A stretch of DNA of 64,000 nucleotides, taken from positions 1 through 64,000 of the forward strand of contig NZ_KN234749.1 of the NCBI RefSeq assembly GCF_000764025.1, read 5' to 3'. Under the pieces are notes generated by a model. It worked only from the letters and a program-made list of their open reading frames with translations, was not told the origin of the DNA and searched no databases. Both the position numbers and the translations under genes were made by a program. The stretch comes from Pseudohaliea rubra DSM 19751 (GTDB lineage: Bacteria; Pseudomonadota; Gammaproteobacteria; Pseudomonadales; Halieaceae). Below are positions 28,594 to 37,489 of the stretch, piece by piece (positions within the stretch are counted from its first letter, which is position 1; each line of letters opens with the position of its first letter).

Positions 28594-30161
28594 TCGGTCG
28601 CGTCCGCATCCTGGTGGTCGGCTATCGCAAATTCAGCGAGCTGATCAACGTGCTCCTTCCGGAGTTCGAGCAGGATGCGGAAGTGACCATCGTCGAGTCC
28701 ATCGCGAGCGGCAACACCGATTACTCCGACCTCGTTGAAAAGCACCGGCCGGACGTGATCATCAGCGCGGGGGCCAACGCGGCTTACTTGCGCAGCACGC
28801 TCGCGGTGCCCGTGCTGTCGCAGCCGGTCACCGATACGGACGTGCTGGAGGCGCTGGCCAAGGCGCGGAAGTTGTCACGGCGCGTGCACATCTTTACCTA
28901 TGCGGATAAATCCGGCCCCAGTCATCGGTTTCTGGCCAGCCTGCCGGAGCTTTGCGACCTCGAGCTTTGCCACCACAGCTATAGCACGGCCGACGAGGCC
29001 AATGAGAGCTTGCTGCTGGCCATCGCCGACGAGGACCCCAAGGTTATTGTGGGGCCGAGCTATACCTGCGGCCTGGCGGAGCAGCGCGGCATTCCCGCCA
29101 TTATCATGTATAGCCGTGATTCGGCCCGGGAAATGCTGCGCCGGGCCATCGACGCGGGGCGTTCCGCGCAGTCCGCCCGGGCCGTAGCGCGTGGCGATCG
29201 GCCGCAGCGTTTCATTGTGCATTCCTCGCGCATGGAACGTGTCGCCGCCCTTGCCAGAACTTATGCCCGGGGTCGGGCCTCGGTATTGCTCGAAGGGGAG
29301 AGCGGTACCGGCAAGGAGCATATTGCGCGCGAGATCCATCGTCTCAGTGACTATGCGGACGGACCACTCGTGGCCGTGAACTGCTCTAGCATCCCCCATG
29401 AGCTCTTCGAGAGTGAACTGTTCGGTTATGTCGAGGGTGCCTTCACCAGTTCCCGCCGCGGCGGGCGCATCGGTCTTATGGAGCAGGCCAACGGCGGCGC
29501 ACTGTTCCTGGACGAGATCGGTGAAATGCCGCCCCAGCAGCAGATCAAGCTGCTCCGCGCCCTGCAGGAGCGCCGTATCCGTCCCGTGGGCGGCAACCGG
29601 GAAATTGATGTCGACTTCAAGCTCATTGCTGCGACCAACCGGGATCTGCAGGATGCTGTCGATCAGGGCGAGTTCCGCGATGACCTTTTCTACCGGCTGA
29701 ATGTCTTCAATCTCCGCCTGCCGCCGCTGCGTCAGCGCAAGGAGGAGGTGCCGGCCATTGCCCGCCACTACGTCGCGCACTACGCGGCGGAATATGACGT
29801 CGCTGTGCCGGTGGACGCCGTGCTCGACCTGGTCGAGCCACTTTTTGATGCCTACCACTGGCCGGGCAATATCCGGGAGCTGCAAAACTTCACGGAACGG
29901 CTGGTGGTAAATTGCGGTAAAGCGGCGCATGTTTCCCTGAGCCGCAATGAAGTGCTGGACATTCTTCCCGAGCTTACGCGCCAGGATCAGGGCTATGCGT
30001 CCGGCGCGCTCAAGGATCTGGAGGCCTCGGCCATCGTGCGCGCCATGGAGAAGTTCGGCGGAGACCGTCAGCAGGTTGCCGCCTACCTGGGAATCAGCCC
30101 GACGACGCTGTGGCGCCGGCTGAAGAAGCTCGAAGTCAGTGAAACGAAGCGACTCGCCTGA
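28590..30161 (+). CDS. Sigma-54-dependent activator with PrpR-type sensor domain
   Basis: Enhancer-binding protein of 523 residues. Residues 5-195 are a PrpR_N-type sensor, known from the propionate regulator PrpR to bind a small metabolite. The AAA+ domain has Walker A GESGTGKE at 236-243, a sigma-54-contact loop at 283-288 and Walker [10 protein letters not shown] near 306-314. A Fis-type helix-turn-helix ([20 protein letters not shown]) ends the protein. The contact loop reads GAFTSS instead of GAFTGA. It lies inside the operon it probably activates from the sigma-54 promoter at 21.83 kb, giving positive feedback, and probably also acts at 48.21 kb. Confidence 0.9.
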   Translation: MIGRVRILVVGYRKFSELINVLLPEFEQDAEVTIVESIASGNTDYSDLVEKHRPDVIISAGANAAYLRSTLAVPVLSQPVTDTDVLEALAKARKLSRRVHIFTYADKSGPSHRFLASLPELCDLELCHHSYSTADEANESLLLAIADEDPKVIVGPSYTCGLAEQRGIPAIIMYSRDSAREMLRRAIDAGRSAQSARAVARGDRPQRFIVHSSRMERVAALARTYARGRASVLLEGESGTGKEHIAREIHRLSDYADGPLVAVNCSSIPHELFESELFGYVEGAFTSSRRGGRIGLMEQANGGALFLDEIGEMPPQQQIKLLRALQERRIRPVGGNREIDVDFKLIAATNRDLQDAVDQGEFRDDLFYRLNVFNLRLPPLRQRKEEVPAIARHYVAHYAAEYDVAVPVDAVLDLVEPLFDAYHWPGNIRELQNFTERLVVNCGKAAHVSLSRNEVLDILPELTRQDQGYASGALKDLEASAIVRAMEKFGGDRQQVAAYLGISPTTLWRRLKKLEVSETKRLA

Positions 30162-30223
30162 GGTTCCCCGGGTGTGTCGCCGGTAGCAAGGTTTGAAAGT
30201 AAAAAAGGGGCAGGAGAAAGACG

Positions 30224-32869
30224 ATGAAAGCAAAACACAAACACTTGGAGGCAGGCAGCACTGGCCGTTACTTCCCGTTAGCGACAACAAGAGGAAAACT
30301 ACTGATGAGCATTCCAGGAGTGAACGAGCGGCGGCCGGCGAGCAAGCCACGCCTTCTAACCGCGGCAATCTGCGCGATGGCATCCTCTTCCGGGGCGTTG
30401 TTGCTACCGGCGGCGGCTCACGCACAGCTCGAGGAGATTGTGGTGACCGCGCGGGCCCGTACCGAGTCTCTGCAGGATGTTCCCAGCACCGTGACGGCCT
30501 TCTCCACCGGCCAGATCGAAGACATGGGCATCGAGCGGGCTGAGGACTTCATCTCGCAGACGCCCGGTGTAAGCATGGTCAACTCGGTGGAAATCGGCGA
30601 CTCGTCGCTGTCCATCCGCGGCATGAACGGCGCCCGTGACGCCGAGACTAACTTCGCGCTGATCATCGATGGCATCCTCCATGTGAACACCTACGCGTTC
30701 AACCGCGAGTATGCCGACCTCGAACAGATTGAGATCCTGAAGGGCCCCCAGGGTGCGCTCTACGGCCGCTCAGCCGCGGCCGGTGCGGTTATTATGTCTA
30801 CCAAGCGGCCATCGCAGGAGGTGGAAGGCAAGGTGCGGGTCAGCTTTGCCGAGGACAATACCTACACCGGCCTTGCGACCGTCTCAGGACCTCTCAGCGA
30901 CACGGTCGCCGGTCGCTTGCAGGCGGATTTCCGCAGCAGCGACGGGTTCTACAGCAATAGCTTCCTGAACGATGACGTTGTCGATGCCGCAGAAAACTAC
31001 GCAGTGGCGGGTCGCCTTGTGTTTGATCCGAGCGACACGCTGTCCTTTGATACCAAGCTGCGCTACAGCAAGGCAGAGGCATCAGCTATTGCGTTCAATG
31101 CAGGGTTTGCGATCCCTTCCTTCCAGGCCTTCGGTACGCCCGGGTCGGAAGCCTTTTACCAGGATGTGAACGATCACGATTTCGTGTTTGCGGGCAACGT
31201 CGAGCCGATCAGTGAGCAGGAAGTAATCGAGTTCTCCATCAAGATGGATAAGCAGCTGGACTGGGGCGGTACGCTGACTGCCTGGGGTGCCTACAGCGAT
31301 AGTGAGGATACCTTCATCGCCGACGGGACCTCCGGCGCTTTCGGCTTCTATGCCGGCACTGATTCCTGCATCAATTCTCTCGCCAACCTGGCGCCGTCCT
31401 ACACGCCCGCTGTGCCTGGTGGCGTGACGCCCCTGCCGGCGCCGACCTTCATCTTCGGCTCCGGCCCTGGCGAGTCGGTGCTGCCGCCCTACAGCCCCAC
31501 CACCTGTGACGGCTACCAGTGGCAGGAGCGGATCCAGGAAGATTTCAGCTTCCAGGTTCAGCTGACTTCGGCGGAAGATCAGCAGCTGCGCTGGCAGGCC
31601 GGGGCCTATTACCTGAACATCGAGCGCCGGCAGGCGGTCGCCCAGGCGCGCGATCCGGGAGCAGAGTGGCCTGCGCGCTCCCAGCTGCCGGAGGCAATTT
31701 TCACGCCGCTGACCGATGCCATTGTCGATGACACCTTTGATACTGAAGTGTTCGCGGTATTCGGTTCCGTCAGCTATGACATCACGGATAGGCTGGAGCT
31801 GTCCCTGGCCGCCCGCTATGACCGGGAGGAGCGCGAGGTCTCCAACAACGTACCGTCCCCGGCCGACGGCAATCTGACCAGCTTCATTGATTTCTGCGGT
31901 GGTAACTGCACCCTGAACGGTGAACCGCTCGCCGGCTCGCCGCTGAACCCCGGTTTCGTCAACTTTGACGATTTCACCGTATCGCCGACCCTGCCGGACC
32001 GCAGTGAAACCTTCGACCAGGTCCAGCCCAAGATCAGCCTGCGCTGGGACGCCACCGATGCGACGACCATTTACGGCAGCTGGGGTGTGGGCTTCAAGGC
32101 CGGCGGCTTCCTCAACCAGGGTTCGACGGAGACCATTCAGTTCTATCTCGTCGATAACGGCGGGGCGGTAAATGCGCCTCCGGGCCTGTTCCGCGAGGAA
32201 ACCTCCAGCGCCTTTGAAGTGGGCTTCCGCTCGGACCTCTTCGATAACACGCTGCGACTCAACGGTGCGGTGTTCTACACCGAGGTCGATGACATGCAGT
32301 TCTTCGAGTTCTTTGTCGGACCCTTCGGTCTGCTGAGGACCGCATCGAACATCGACGAGGTGACGCTGCAGGGCTTTGAGCTCAGCGCTGCCTGGGCTAT
32401 GACCGACAACCTGCGCCTTGACCTGGGCTACTCCATGGTGGACGGCGAGATTGACGAGAACGCCCTGCGCCCCTACACCAAAGGGAATGAGGTGCCTAAC
32501 AACCCTGAGTTCACGGCCAATGCGGCGCTGCAGTACAACCAGCCGATCGGTGAGTTCGAGCTGTTCGGGCGCCTTGAGTACTCCTACCAGGGCGATACGT
32601 ACTACCACACAGTGCAGGACGATATCGTGCCGGCAACGCTCTTCGGCGGCCCGCCCGCCAACTACGACGTCACGCGGGTCGACGGCTATGGCCTGACCAA
32701 CCTGCGTCTCGGCGTGCGCACCAACCAGTGGAGCGTGACGGCCTTTGCGAGCAACCTCTTCGAAGAAGAGTTTATCCGCGAGGTCATCCTGGCGCCGGAG
32801 TTCGGTGGTGGTTTCATCAGCCCCGGAACGCTGCGGCGCGTGGGCGTGGAGCTTCAGTACAACTTCTGA
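30224..32869 (+). CDS. TonB-dependent outer-membrane receptor, first
   Basis: Gated outer-membrane porin powered by TonB-ExbBD, 881 residues. After a signal sequence ending LLLPAAAHAQ comes the TonB-box region LEEIVVTARARTES, the plug domain with LKGPQGALYGRSAAAGAV, and a 22-strand barrel ending in phenylalanine. The start at 30224 has a good AGGAG; an ATG at 30305 with GAGGAAA gives a shorter and more usual signal peptide. It follows the activator gene by 62 bases and precedes a strong terminator, so it is likely the last gene of module 1 and imports that module's substrate. Confidence 0.93.
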   Translation: MKAKHKHLEAGSTGRYFPLATTRGKLLMSIPGVNERRPASKPRLLTAAICAMASSSGALLLPAAAHAQLEEIVVTARARTESLQDVPSTVTAFSTGQIEDMGIERAEDFISQTPGVSMVNSVEIGDSSLSIRGMNGARDAETNFALIIDGILHVNTYAFNREYADLEQIEILKGPQGALYGRSAAAGAVIMSTKRPSQEVEGKVRVSFAEDNTYTGLATVSGPLSDTVAGRLQADFRSSDGFYSNSFLNDDVVDAAENYAVAGRLVFDPSDTLSFDTKLRYSKAEASAIAFNAGFAIPSFQAFGTPGSEAFYQDVNDHDFVFAGNVEPISEQEVIEFSIKMDKQLDWGGTLTAWGAYSDSEDTFIADGTSGAFGFYAGTDSCINSLANLAPSYTPAVPGGVTPLPAPTFIFGSGPGESVLPPYSPTTCDGYQWQERIQEDFSFQVQLTSAEDQQLRWQAGAYYLNIERRQAVAQARDPGAEWPARSQLPEAIFTPLTDAIVDDTFDTEVFAVFGSVSYDITDRLELSLAARYDREEREVSNNVPSPADGNLTSFIDFCGGNCTLNGEPLAGSPLNPGFVNFDDFTVSPTLPDRSETFDQVQPKISLRWDATDATTIYGSWGVGFKAGGFLNQGSTETIQFYLVDNGGAVNAPPGLFREETSSAFEVGFRSDLFDNTLRLNGAVFYTEVDDMQFFEFFVGPFGLLRTASNIDEVTLQGFELSAAWAMTDNLRLDLGYSMVDGEIDENALRPYTKGNEVPNNPEFTANAALQYNQPIGEFELFGRLEYSYQGDTYYHTVQDDIVPATLFGGPPANYDVTRVDGYGLTNLRLGVRTNQWSVTAFASNLFEEEFIREVILAPEFGGGFISPGTLRRVGVELQYNF

Positions 32870-32885
32870 GCCTGCGGTCCTGAGC

Positions 32886-32922
32886 AAGGCCGGCCCGGGT
32901 GAACCGGGCCGGCCTTTTTTTT
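32886..32922 (+). terminator. Strong rho-independent terminator after TonB receptor
   Basis: A 13-base stem, AAGGCCGGCCCGG against its complement, with a short GTGAA loop is followed by a run of T (32914-32922). It closes the plus-strand module 1 operon. Confidence 0.92.
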
Positions 32923-32955
32923 CCTCGTAGCTTGCCGGGTTGAAAGCGGCGTCGG

Positions 32956-33711
32956 CTAAAGGCTTATCGTGGTGCCTCCGTCGACCGCAAGCACCTGGCC
33001 GGTCAGATAGCGGGCCTTGTCAGACAGGAGAAAAACGGCGACGTCGGCGATATCTGCGGGGTCACCCACGCGGCCCAGGGGCACCGTGCCTGCGAACGCC
33101 TCGAGGCCTGCCTCTCCCAGGGAGTTCACAGGATCCAGGGTCTGCGCACTGCGGATAACGCCCGGAGCGATCCCGTTGACACGCACTTGAAAGGGCGCCA
33201 GTTCGAGTGCCGCTGCACGCACCAGCCCCGCCACGCCGCCTTTGCTTGAGGCATAGGGGATGTGCTCGGACCAGCCAAGGAGGGAGCCGACAATGGAGGA
33301 CAGGCAGACTACCGCGCCCTTCTGCTCGCGCTTCATGCCCGGCGCCGCAGCCCTGAGCACGCGCATCATTCCCTTGAGGTTCACGTCGAGCGTTTCGTCC
33401 CATTGCTCGTCGGTCAGCGTTGCCAGGGGCAGGGTCCTGGCAATCCCTGCGTTCAGTACCAGCGCGGAGAGCGCTCCGTAGTCTGCCTCCAGCGCTGCCA
33501 CCAGGTCGTTGGTAGCGGCGGAGTCGCTGACATCGAGATAGTGGTACTCGGCATCGCCACCATTGCCCCGGATGGCTGCCGCGCAGTCTTCACCCTCGTC
33601 GCGGAGCACATCGGTGACAATCACCCGGTAGCCCGCCTCCGCTAGCGCCTCGGCAGAGGCCTTGCCCAGTCCGATGCCTGCACCCGTTACCAGAGCCGTT
33701 CTTCTTTCCAT
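32956..33711 (-). CDS. SDR-family NAD(P)-dependent oxidoreductase, first
   Basis: Classical short-chain dehydrogenase of 251 residues. The cofactor motif TGAGIGLGK is near residue 9, NAG is at about residue 87, and the catalytic Ser-Tyr-Lys is in CLSSIVG and YASSKGG. It would oxidise or reduce a hydroxyl/carbonyl of an intermediate. It lies 78 bases downstream of a second SDR on the same strand, so the two probably form one operon. It converges on the TonB receptor gene. The substrate is unknown. Confidence 0.9.
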   Translation of the reverse strand: MERRTALVTGAGIGLGKASAEALAEAGYRVIVTDVLRDEGEDCAAAIRGNGGDAEYHYLDVSDSAATNDLVAALEADYGALSALVLNAGIARTLPLATLTDEQWDETLDVNLKGMMRVLRAAAPGMKREQKGAVVCLSSIVGSLLGWSEHIPYASSKGGVAGLVRAAALELAPFQVRVNGIAPGVIRSAQTLDPVNSLGEAGLEAFAGTVPLGRVGDPADIADVAVFLLSDKARYLTGQVLAVDGGTTISL

Positions 33712-33789
33712 GTTTTTGTCCTGTCTTGCCTTGAAGGATTGCCACGGAGCCGCGGCACCTACCGGTGATGATTCGCTACCCGGTGAACG

Positions 33790-34557
33790 CTAGAGAAATG
33801 CATCACCGCCATTGGGGCTCAGACACTGGCCGCGGAAGTGGGCCGCCGCGTCGCTGGCCAGAAACAGGTAGGCACCGACGATATCGTCAACCTCGGCCAG
33901 GCGACCGGCGGGTATGCTCCCGCGGATGGCAGAGATCACCTCGTCAGGCACATCCGCCAGCATCGGCGTCATGGTGGCCCCCGGCGCAACGCAGTTCGCC
34001 GTGACCTCGCGGTCCCCGATCTCGAGCGCCAGGCTGCGGGTGAAAGAGAGAATCGCGCCCTTTGCGGCCGTGTAGTGCGCGAAGCCCGGCGCGCCGATGT
34101 AGGCGAGCTGGGAAGCGGTGTTGATGATGCGCCCGCTGTTTTGCGCATAGAACAGCGGCAGCGCCTTCCGCGTGCAGAGGAAGGTGCCAAGCAGGTGTAC
34201 ATCCATCACCCGCTGGAAATGCTCGACCGTGAGCGCTTCAATCGGTGCGCTGTGGGCAATCCCCGCGTTGTTGACCAGGATATCCAGGCGCTCTTCCCGC
34301 TGCGCGATCTGCGCGAACATGGCATCGACCTGGTCTTCTCTGGAGACATCGGCCTCGACGCAGCTGGCACTACCGCCGGTTTCCTCGATCCCGGCGACGA
34401 CCGCTGCGGCGTCGTCGTAGCACGACGGCCCCGGGTAATTGACGAAAACCCGGGCGCCAGAGGCCGCAAAGGCCCGCGCGACTTCGGCACCGATACCGGA
34501 GGTTGCGCCCGTAACCAGAGCGACCTGTCCTGTCAGGTCAACGGATAAACTGCCCAT
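33790..34557 (-). CDS. SDR-family oxidoreductase, second
   Basis: Classical short-chain dehydrogenase of 255 residues with TGATSGIGAEVARAFA at the N-terminus, VNNAGIAHS, and the catalytic Tyr-Lys in HYTAAKGA. AAGGAT precedes its ATG. It is divergent from the methyltransferase gene across 168 bases. Paired SDRs in catabolic islands often act on successive hydroxyl intermediates, but no substrate clue is visible in the sequence. Confidence 0.9.
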   Translation of the reverse strand: MGSLSVDLTGQVALVTGATSGIGAEVARAFAASGARVFVNYPGPSCYDDAAAVVAGIEETGGSASCVEADVSREDQVDAMFAQIAQREERLDILVNNAGIAHSAPIEALTVEHFQRVMDVHLLGTFLCTRKALPLFYAQNSGRIINTASQLAYIGAPGFAHYTAAKGAILSFTRSLALEIGDREVTANCVAPGATMTPMLADVPDEVISAIRGSIPAGRLAEVDDIVGAYLFLASDAAAHFRGQCLSPNGGDAFL

Positions 34558-34647
34558 ATGAAATCCTTGTCGTCGGGAGATTCAAACGTGTGGTAAAAGC
34601 TTTTGCAGTCCGCGCTCAGACTGCAGTGATAAGCTGCATATACAGGT

Positions 34648-34676
34648 TTTACGTTGCGACAGCCCTGGGTTATAGT
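34648..34676 (+). promoter_or_regulatory. Candidate sigma-70 promoter for the methyltransferase/RutA-like operon
   Basis: TTTACG (34648-34653) and TATAGT (34671-34676) are separated by 17 bases, about 50 bases before the methyltransferase ATG. A nearby TGG...TTGCA at 34596-34611 resembles sigma-54 but its GG-to-GC spacing is 11 and was not accepted. Confidence 0.5.
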
Positions 34677-34725
34677 CAAGCAGTTGTTCGCTTTAACCGC
34701 TTCAGCGCAAGTGAGGAGTTTCCCG

Positions 34726-35883
34726 ATGCCCGCGGCCTACAAAGAACAAATGCGACACAGCGCTCTCCCCGAGACTACCCACGATGAACTGGCACGACAG
34801 CATTTCGTGCGCTCTTTCAAGGAGCACCTGGTGCATCAGGTGCACCCCGGTCTCGCGACGGCCTACGAGAAGCGGGCAAAGCCGAGCTTTGAAGCTACGC
34901 ATCAGCGCGCGCCGGAAACGATCCAGGAGGTCGCTTCGGTGATGAAGCAGGACAGTCATTACCAGGTGTGGAGTTCCCTGCTGCGAACCAGCCAGGAGAT
35001 GATGTGGTCGTCGGCGCAGCTCCCCGTCGAGCGGTCCCTGTCGTCCTTGATCGCCAGGGCGCGCAAGCGTTGCTCCACCGGGTCACTGACGCTGGATCCT
35101 AAGCTACCGATCCCGGCCTACCACACCGCGGTCGATATTCACTGCCAGCCCGGTGGCTACCACACCGAGTACACGGCGGATGACGTTGCCCAGGGTGCGA
35201 TCTACGATCGGGCCGTCTACCTCTACGCGATGGGGCAGATGGGCGAGAACAACGCTGACATGGGCGACAGCACCATCAATTGGCTGAAGGCCAACTATCC
35301 GGATTTCTCGCCGGCGAAAATCCTGGATATGGGCTGCTCCGTCGGGCACAGCACGCTGCCTTATGCCAGCAGTTTTCCCGCAGCGGAGGTGCATGCAATA
35401 GACGTTGCTGCACCGATGTTGCGCTACGCGCACGCCCGGGCAGCAGCGATGGGCTTTCCTGTTCACTTCTCTCAGCAGAATGCAGAGGCGACAAGCTACG
35501 AGGACAATAGCTTCGACCTGGTGGTGTCCCACATTCTGCTGCACGAAACTTCCTCGGCGGCGATCAAGAACATCATTGCCGAATGCCACCGGGTGCTGAA
35601 GCCCGGGGGCCTGATGCTCCATGTCGAGACGCCCCCCTACGAGGGCATGTCCCCCTTTGATACCTTCCTTTTTGACTGGGACAGCGAGAACAACAACGAG
35701 CCCTTCTGGCGTAAGAGTCACCAGCTGGATCTCGACGGCCTCGCCCGCGATGCGGGTTTTGATAACCCCGTGATCAAGGTGATGGCACCCAGCGCCTTCC
35801 AGGAAACGCAGCGGTCCATGACGTTCCAGGGTGGTGACTTCGGCGGCGGTGGCGTCTGGTTCATCTACGGATGCCAGAAGTGA
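34726..35883 (+). CDS. Class I SAM-dependent methyltransferase with extra N-terminal region
   Basis: 385-residue protein. The C-terminal half is a SAM-binding Rossmann fold with motif I ILDMGCSVGHST near residues 199-210, followed by IDVAAPML and RVLKPGGLMLHVE. The first 190 residues are not a domain I recognise; they contain YHTAVDIHCQPGGYH. The start at 34726 follows GAGGAG. The next gene overlaps by 13 bases and then comes the RutA-like monooxygenase, so methylation may be part of the same pathway, for example N- or O-methylation of an intermediate. Function beyond methyl transfer is unknown. Confidence 0.85.
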   Translation: MPAAYKEQMRHSALPETTHDELARQHFVRSFKEHLVHQVHPGLATAYEKRAKPSFEATHQRAPETIQEVASVMKQDSHYQVWSSLLRTSQEMMWSSAQLPVERSLSSLIARARKRCSTGSLTLDPKLPIPAYHTAVDIHCQPGGYHTEYTADDVAQGAIYDRAVYLYAMGQMGENNADMGDSTINWLKANYPDFSPAKILDMGCSVGHSTLPYASSFPAAEVHAIDVAAPMLRYAHARAAAMGFPVHFSQQNAEATSYEDNSFDLVVSHILLHETSSAAIKNIIAECHRVLKPGGLMLHVETPPYEGMSPFDTFLFDWDSENNNEPFWRKSHQLDLDGLARDAGFDNPVIKVMAPSAFQETQRSMTFQGGDFGGGGVWFIYGCQK

Positions 35884-36236
35884 GCAGCGCCGAGCCGAAG
35901 CTCAAGCGCCGGGCCAAGGGAAAGAGGCCGTTTTACTTCTCCGACCCCGATATTGACAGGTTGCTGTCCATGCTTATGGCCCTGGCCGGTGAGCTCTCGG
36001 TAACCCGTGACCGGTTGGACACCCTGGAGCGTGTCGCCCAGGCAAAGGGTCTTCTCTCCCAGGCTGATATCGAAGCCTTTGAGCTGGATGAGCAGGCCTT
36101 GAGCGACCGCGCCGCGAGACACCAGGTCCTCTTCAAGGAAGTTACGCGCATTATTTCTGCGGAGCTTGAGGGGCTGGATGACAGCGATGCCACCGAATAC
36201 GCCGAGGTCGTTGCACAGGTCGAGCGGGACGACTGA
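35871..36236 (+). CDS. Small hypothetical protein between methyltransferase and RutA-like gene
   Basis: 121 residues, not recognised. It opens with a basic stretch (KLKRRAKGKR) and then appears mostly helical, with heptad-like leucines around residues 28-60 and an acidic C-terminus. There is no signal peptide, membrane segment or cysteine motif. It overlaps the end of the methyltransferase gene. A GTG at 35880 that overlaps the stop (GTGA) is an alternative start. Its fixed position between two enzymes suggests a partner or assembly subunit, but this is inference. Confidence 0.7.
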   Translation: MPEVSSAEPKLKRRAKGKRPFYFSDPDIDRLLSMLMALAGELSVTRDRLDTLERVAQAKGLLSQADIEAFELDEQALSDRAARHQVLFKEVTRIISAELEGLDDSDATEYAEVVAQVERDD

Positions 36237-36370
36237 TTTCGCGTTGCGCCTCTTGCCAACCCCTTACCAGCAGAACAGCGGAGCTCGTGCGTCACAGGAA
36301 GGTATTCCCGCCCGCGCCGAGTTCCGCGAGTTTCTGTTCGCTGGCTTCAACCCCCTGAAGGAGTCCATCG

Positions 36371-37429
36371 ATGAAGTTCGGGATTTTTCTGCCCAACGGA
36401 AGTAACGGTTACATTCCCTCGGCCGGTAGTCCGGTCTATGAGCCCACCTTCGAGCACAACCTTGCCATTTCCCGGGAAGCAGAGCGGCAGGGCCTTGATT
36501 TCGTGCTGTCGATGATGAAGTTCCGGGGCTTCGGTGGCGATACCGGCTACTGGGACAGCTGCCTTGAGTCGTTCACGCTGATGGCGGCGCTGGCGGCGGC
36601 AACGGATAAGGTCGGCCTCTTTCCGTCCATTTCAATTCTGAGTCAGCACCCTGCCGTCGTGGCGCGGATGATTGCCACCATCGACGACATCTCCGGCGGT
36701 CGCTGCGGCCTGAACATCGTGACCGGCTGGAACAAGCCCGAGTACAGCCAGATGGGTATGTGGCCTGGGGATGACTATTACGGGCGGCGCTATGAATATG
36801 CCGACGAGTACGTCACTGTCCTCAAGGGGCTCTGGCAGGGCGGCGGCTTCACTCATCACGGGGAGTTTTTCCAGCTCGACGATTGCATCGTCAATCCGAC
36901 GCCGCGGGACGCCATACCGCTGGTCAGCGCGGGTCAGTCTGACGCCGGCAGAGCTTTTGTGGCCAAGCATGCAGACCATCAGTTTGTGCTGACGGACAAG
37001 TCCAGCCTTGCCGCCAGCGTCAAGGACGTGCGGGAAAAGGCAAAAGCCTACGATCGGACCGTGGGGATTTACGCGCTGTTTCACATGATCATCGGCGATA
37101 GCGATGCCCAGGCCCAGGAGCAGGTCGATCAGATCGTCGAGCAGGCCGACCGCGGTGCCATTGCCAACATCATCGGCAGCGCGACCCTCGACACCAACAA
37201 GGGGGGCACCAGTGATACGCTCAAAGCGGCCCTGGAAAAGAGCGTGGAAGAAGGCAACATGGCTTTTATGGGTATCCCCGTGATTCACGGCAGCGAAGAG
37301 ACCGTGGCCAGAAAGATCGAGGCTATTGCCGCGGAAACCGATGTCGATGGCTTGCTTTTCAGCTGGCCGGACTTCGTCGATGGCTGCAGCCGTTTCGGGC
37401 AGAAGATCAAGCCGCTATTACGTCTTTAA
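36371..37429 (+). CDS. RutA-like flavin-dependent (LLM class) monooxygenase
   Basis: 352 residues, clearly related to pyrimidine monooxygenase RutA. Matching segments include GFGG followed by LESFTLMAALAA, VARMIATIDDISGGRCGLN, IVTGWNKPEYSQMGMWPGDD and SAGQSDAGRAF, which I recall in nearly the same form in E. coli RutA. RutA uses FMNH2 and O2 to break a ring C-N amide bond of uracil, and its relatives use a flavin-N5-peroxide. No flavin reductase (RutF) is nearby. AAGGAG at 36357-36362 fixes the start. Two hydantoinase modules with RutB-like hydrolases on the same island make a heterocyclic amide a likely substrate. It may not be uracil. Confidence 0.88.
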   Translation: MKFGIFLPNGSNGYIPSAGSPVYEPTFEHNLAISREAERQGLDFVLSMMKFRGFGGDTGYWDSCLESFTLMAALAAATDKVGLFPSISILSQHPAVVARMIATIDDISGGRCGLNIVTGWNKPEYSQMGMWPGDDYYGRRYEYADEYVTVLKGLWQGGGFTHHGEFFQLDDCIVNPTPRDAIPLVSAGQSDAGRAFVAKHADHQFVLTDKSSLAASVKDVREKAKAYDRTVGIYALFHMIIGDSDAQAQEQVDQIVEQADRGAIANIIGSATLDTNKGGTSDTLKAALEKSVEEGNMAFMGIPVIHGSEETVARKIEAIAAETDVDGLLFSWPDFVDGCSRFGQKIKPLLRL

Positions 37430-37489
37430 GCCTTTCCCGGCAGCATTATGTTGATGCCCCGGGGTTGAGCCTTAGCTGGAGACTGTTTC

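Noticed and set aside
34595-34611. TGGTAAAAGCTTTTGCA as a third sigma-54 promoter for the methyltransferase operon
   Set aside because: The GG-to-GC spacing is 11, not 10, and the -24 lacks CAC. A sigma-70-like promoter lies downstream.
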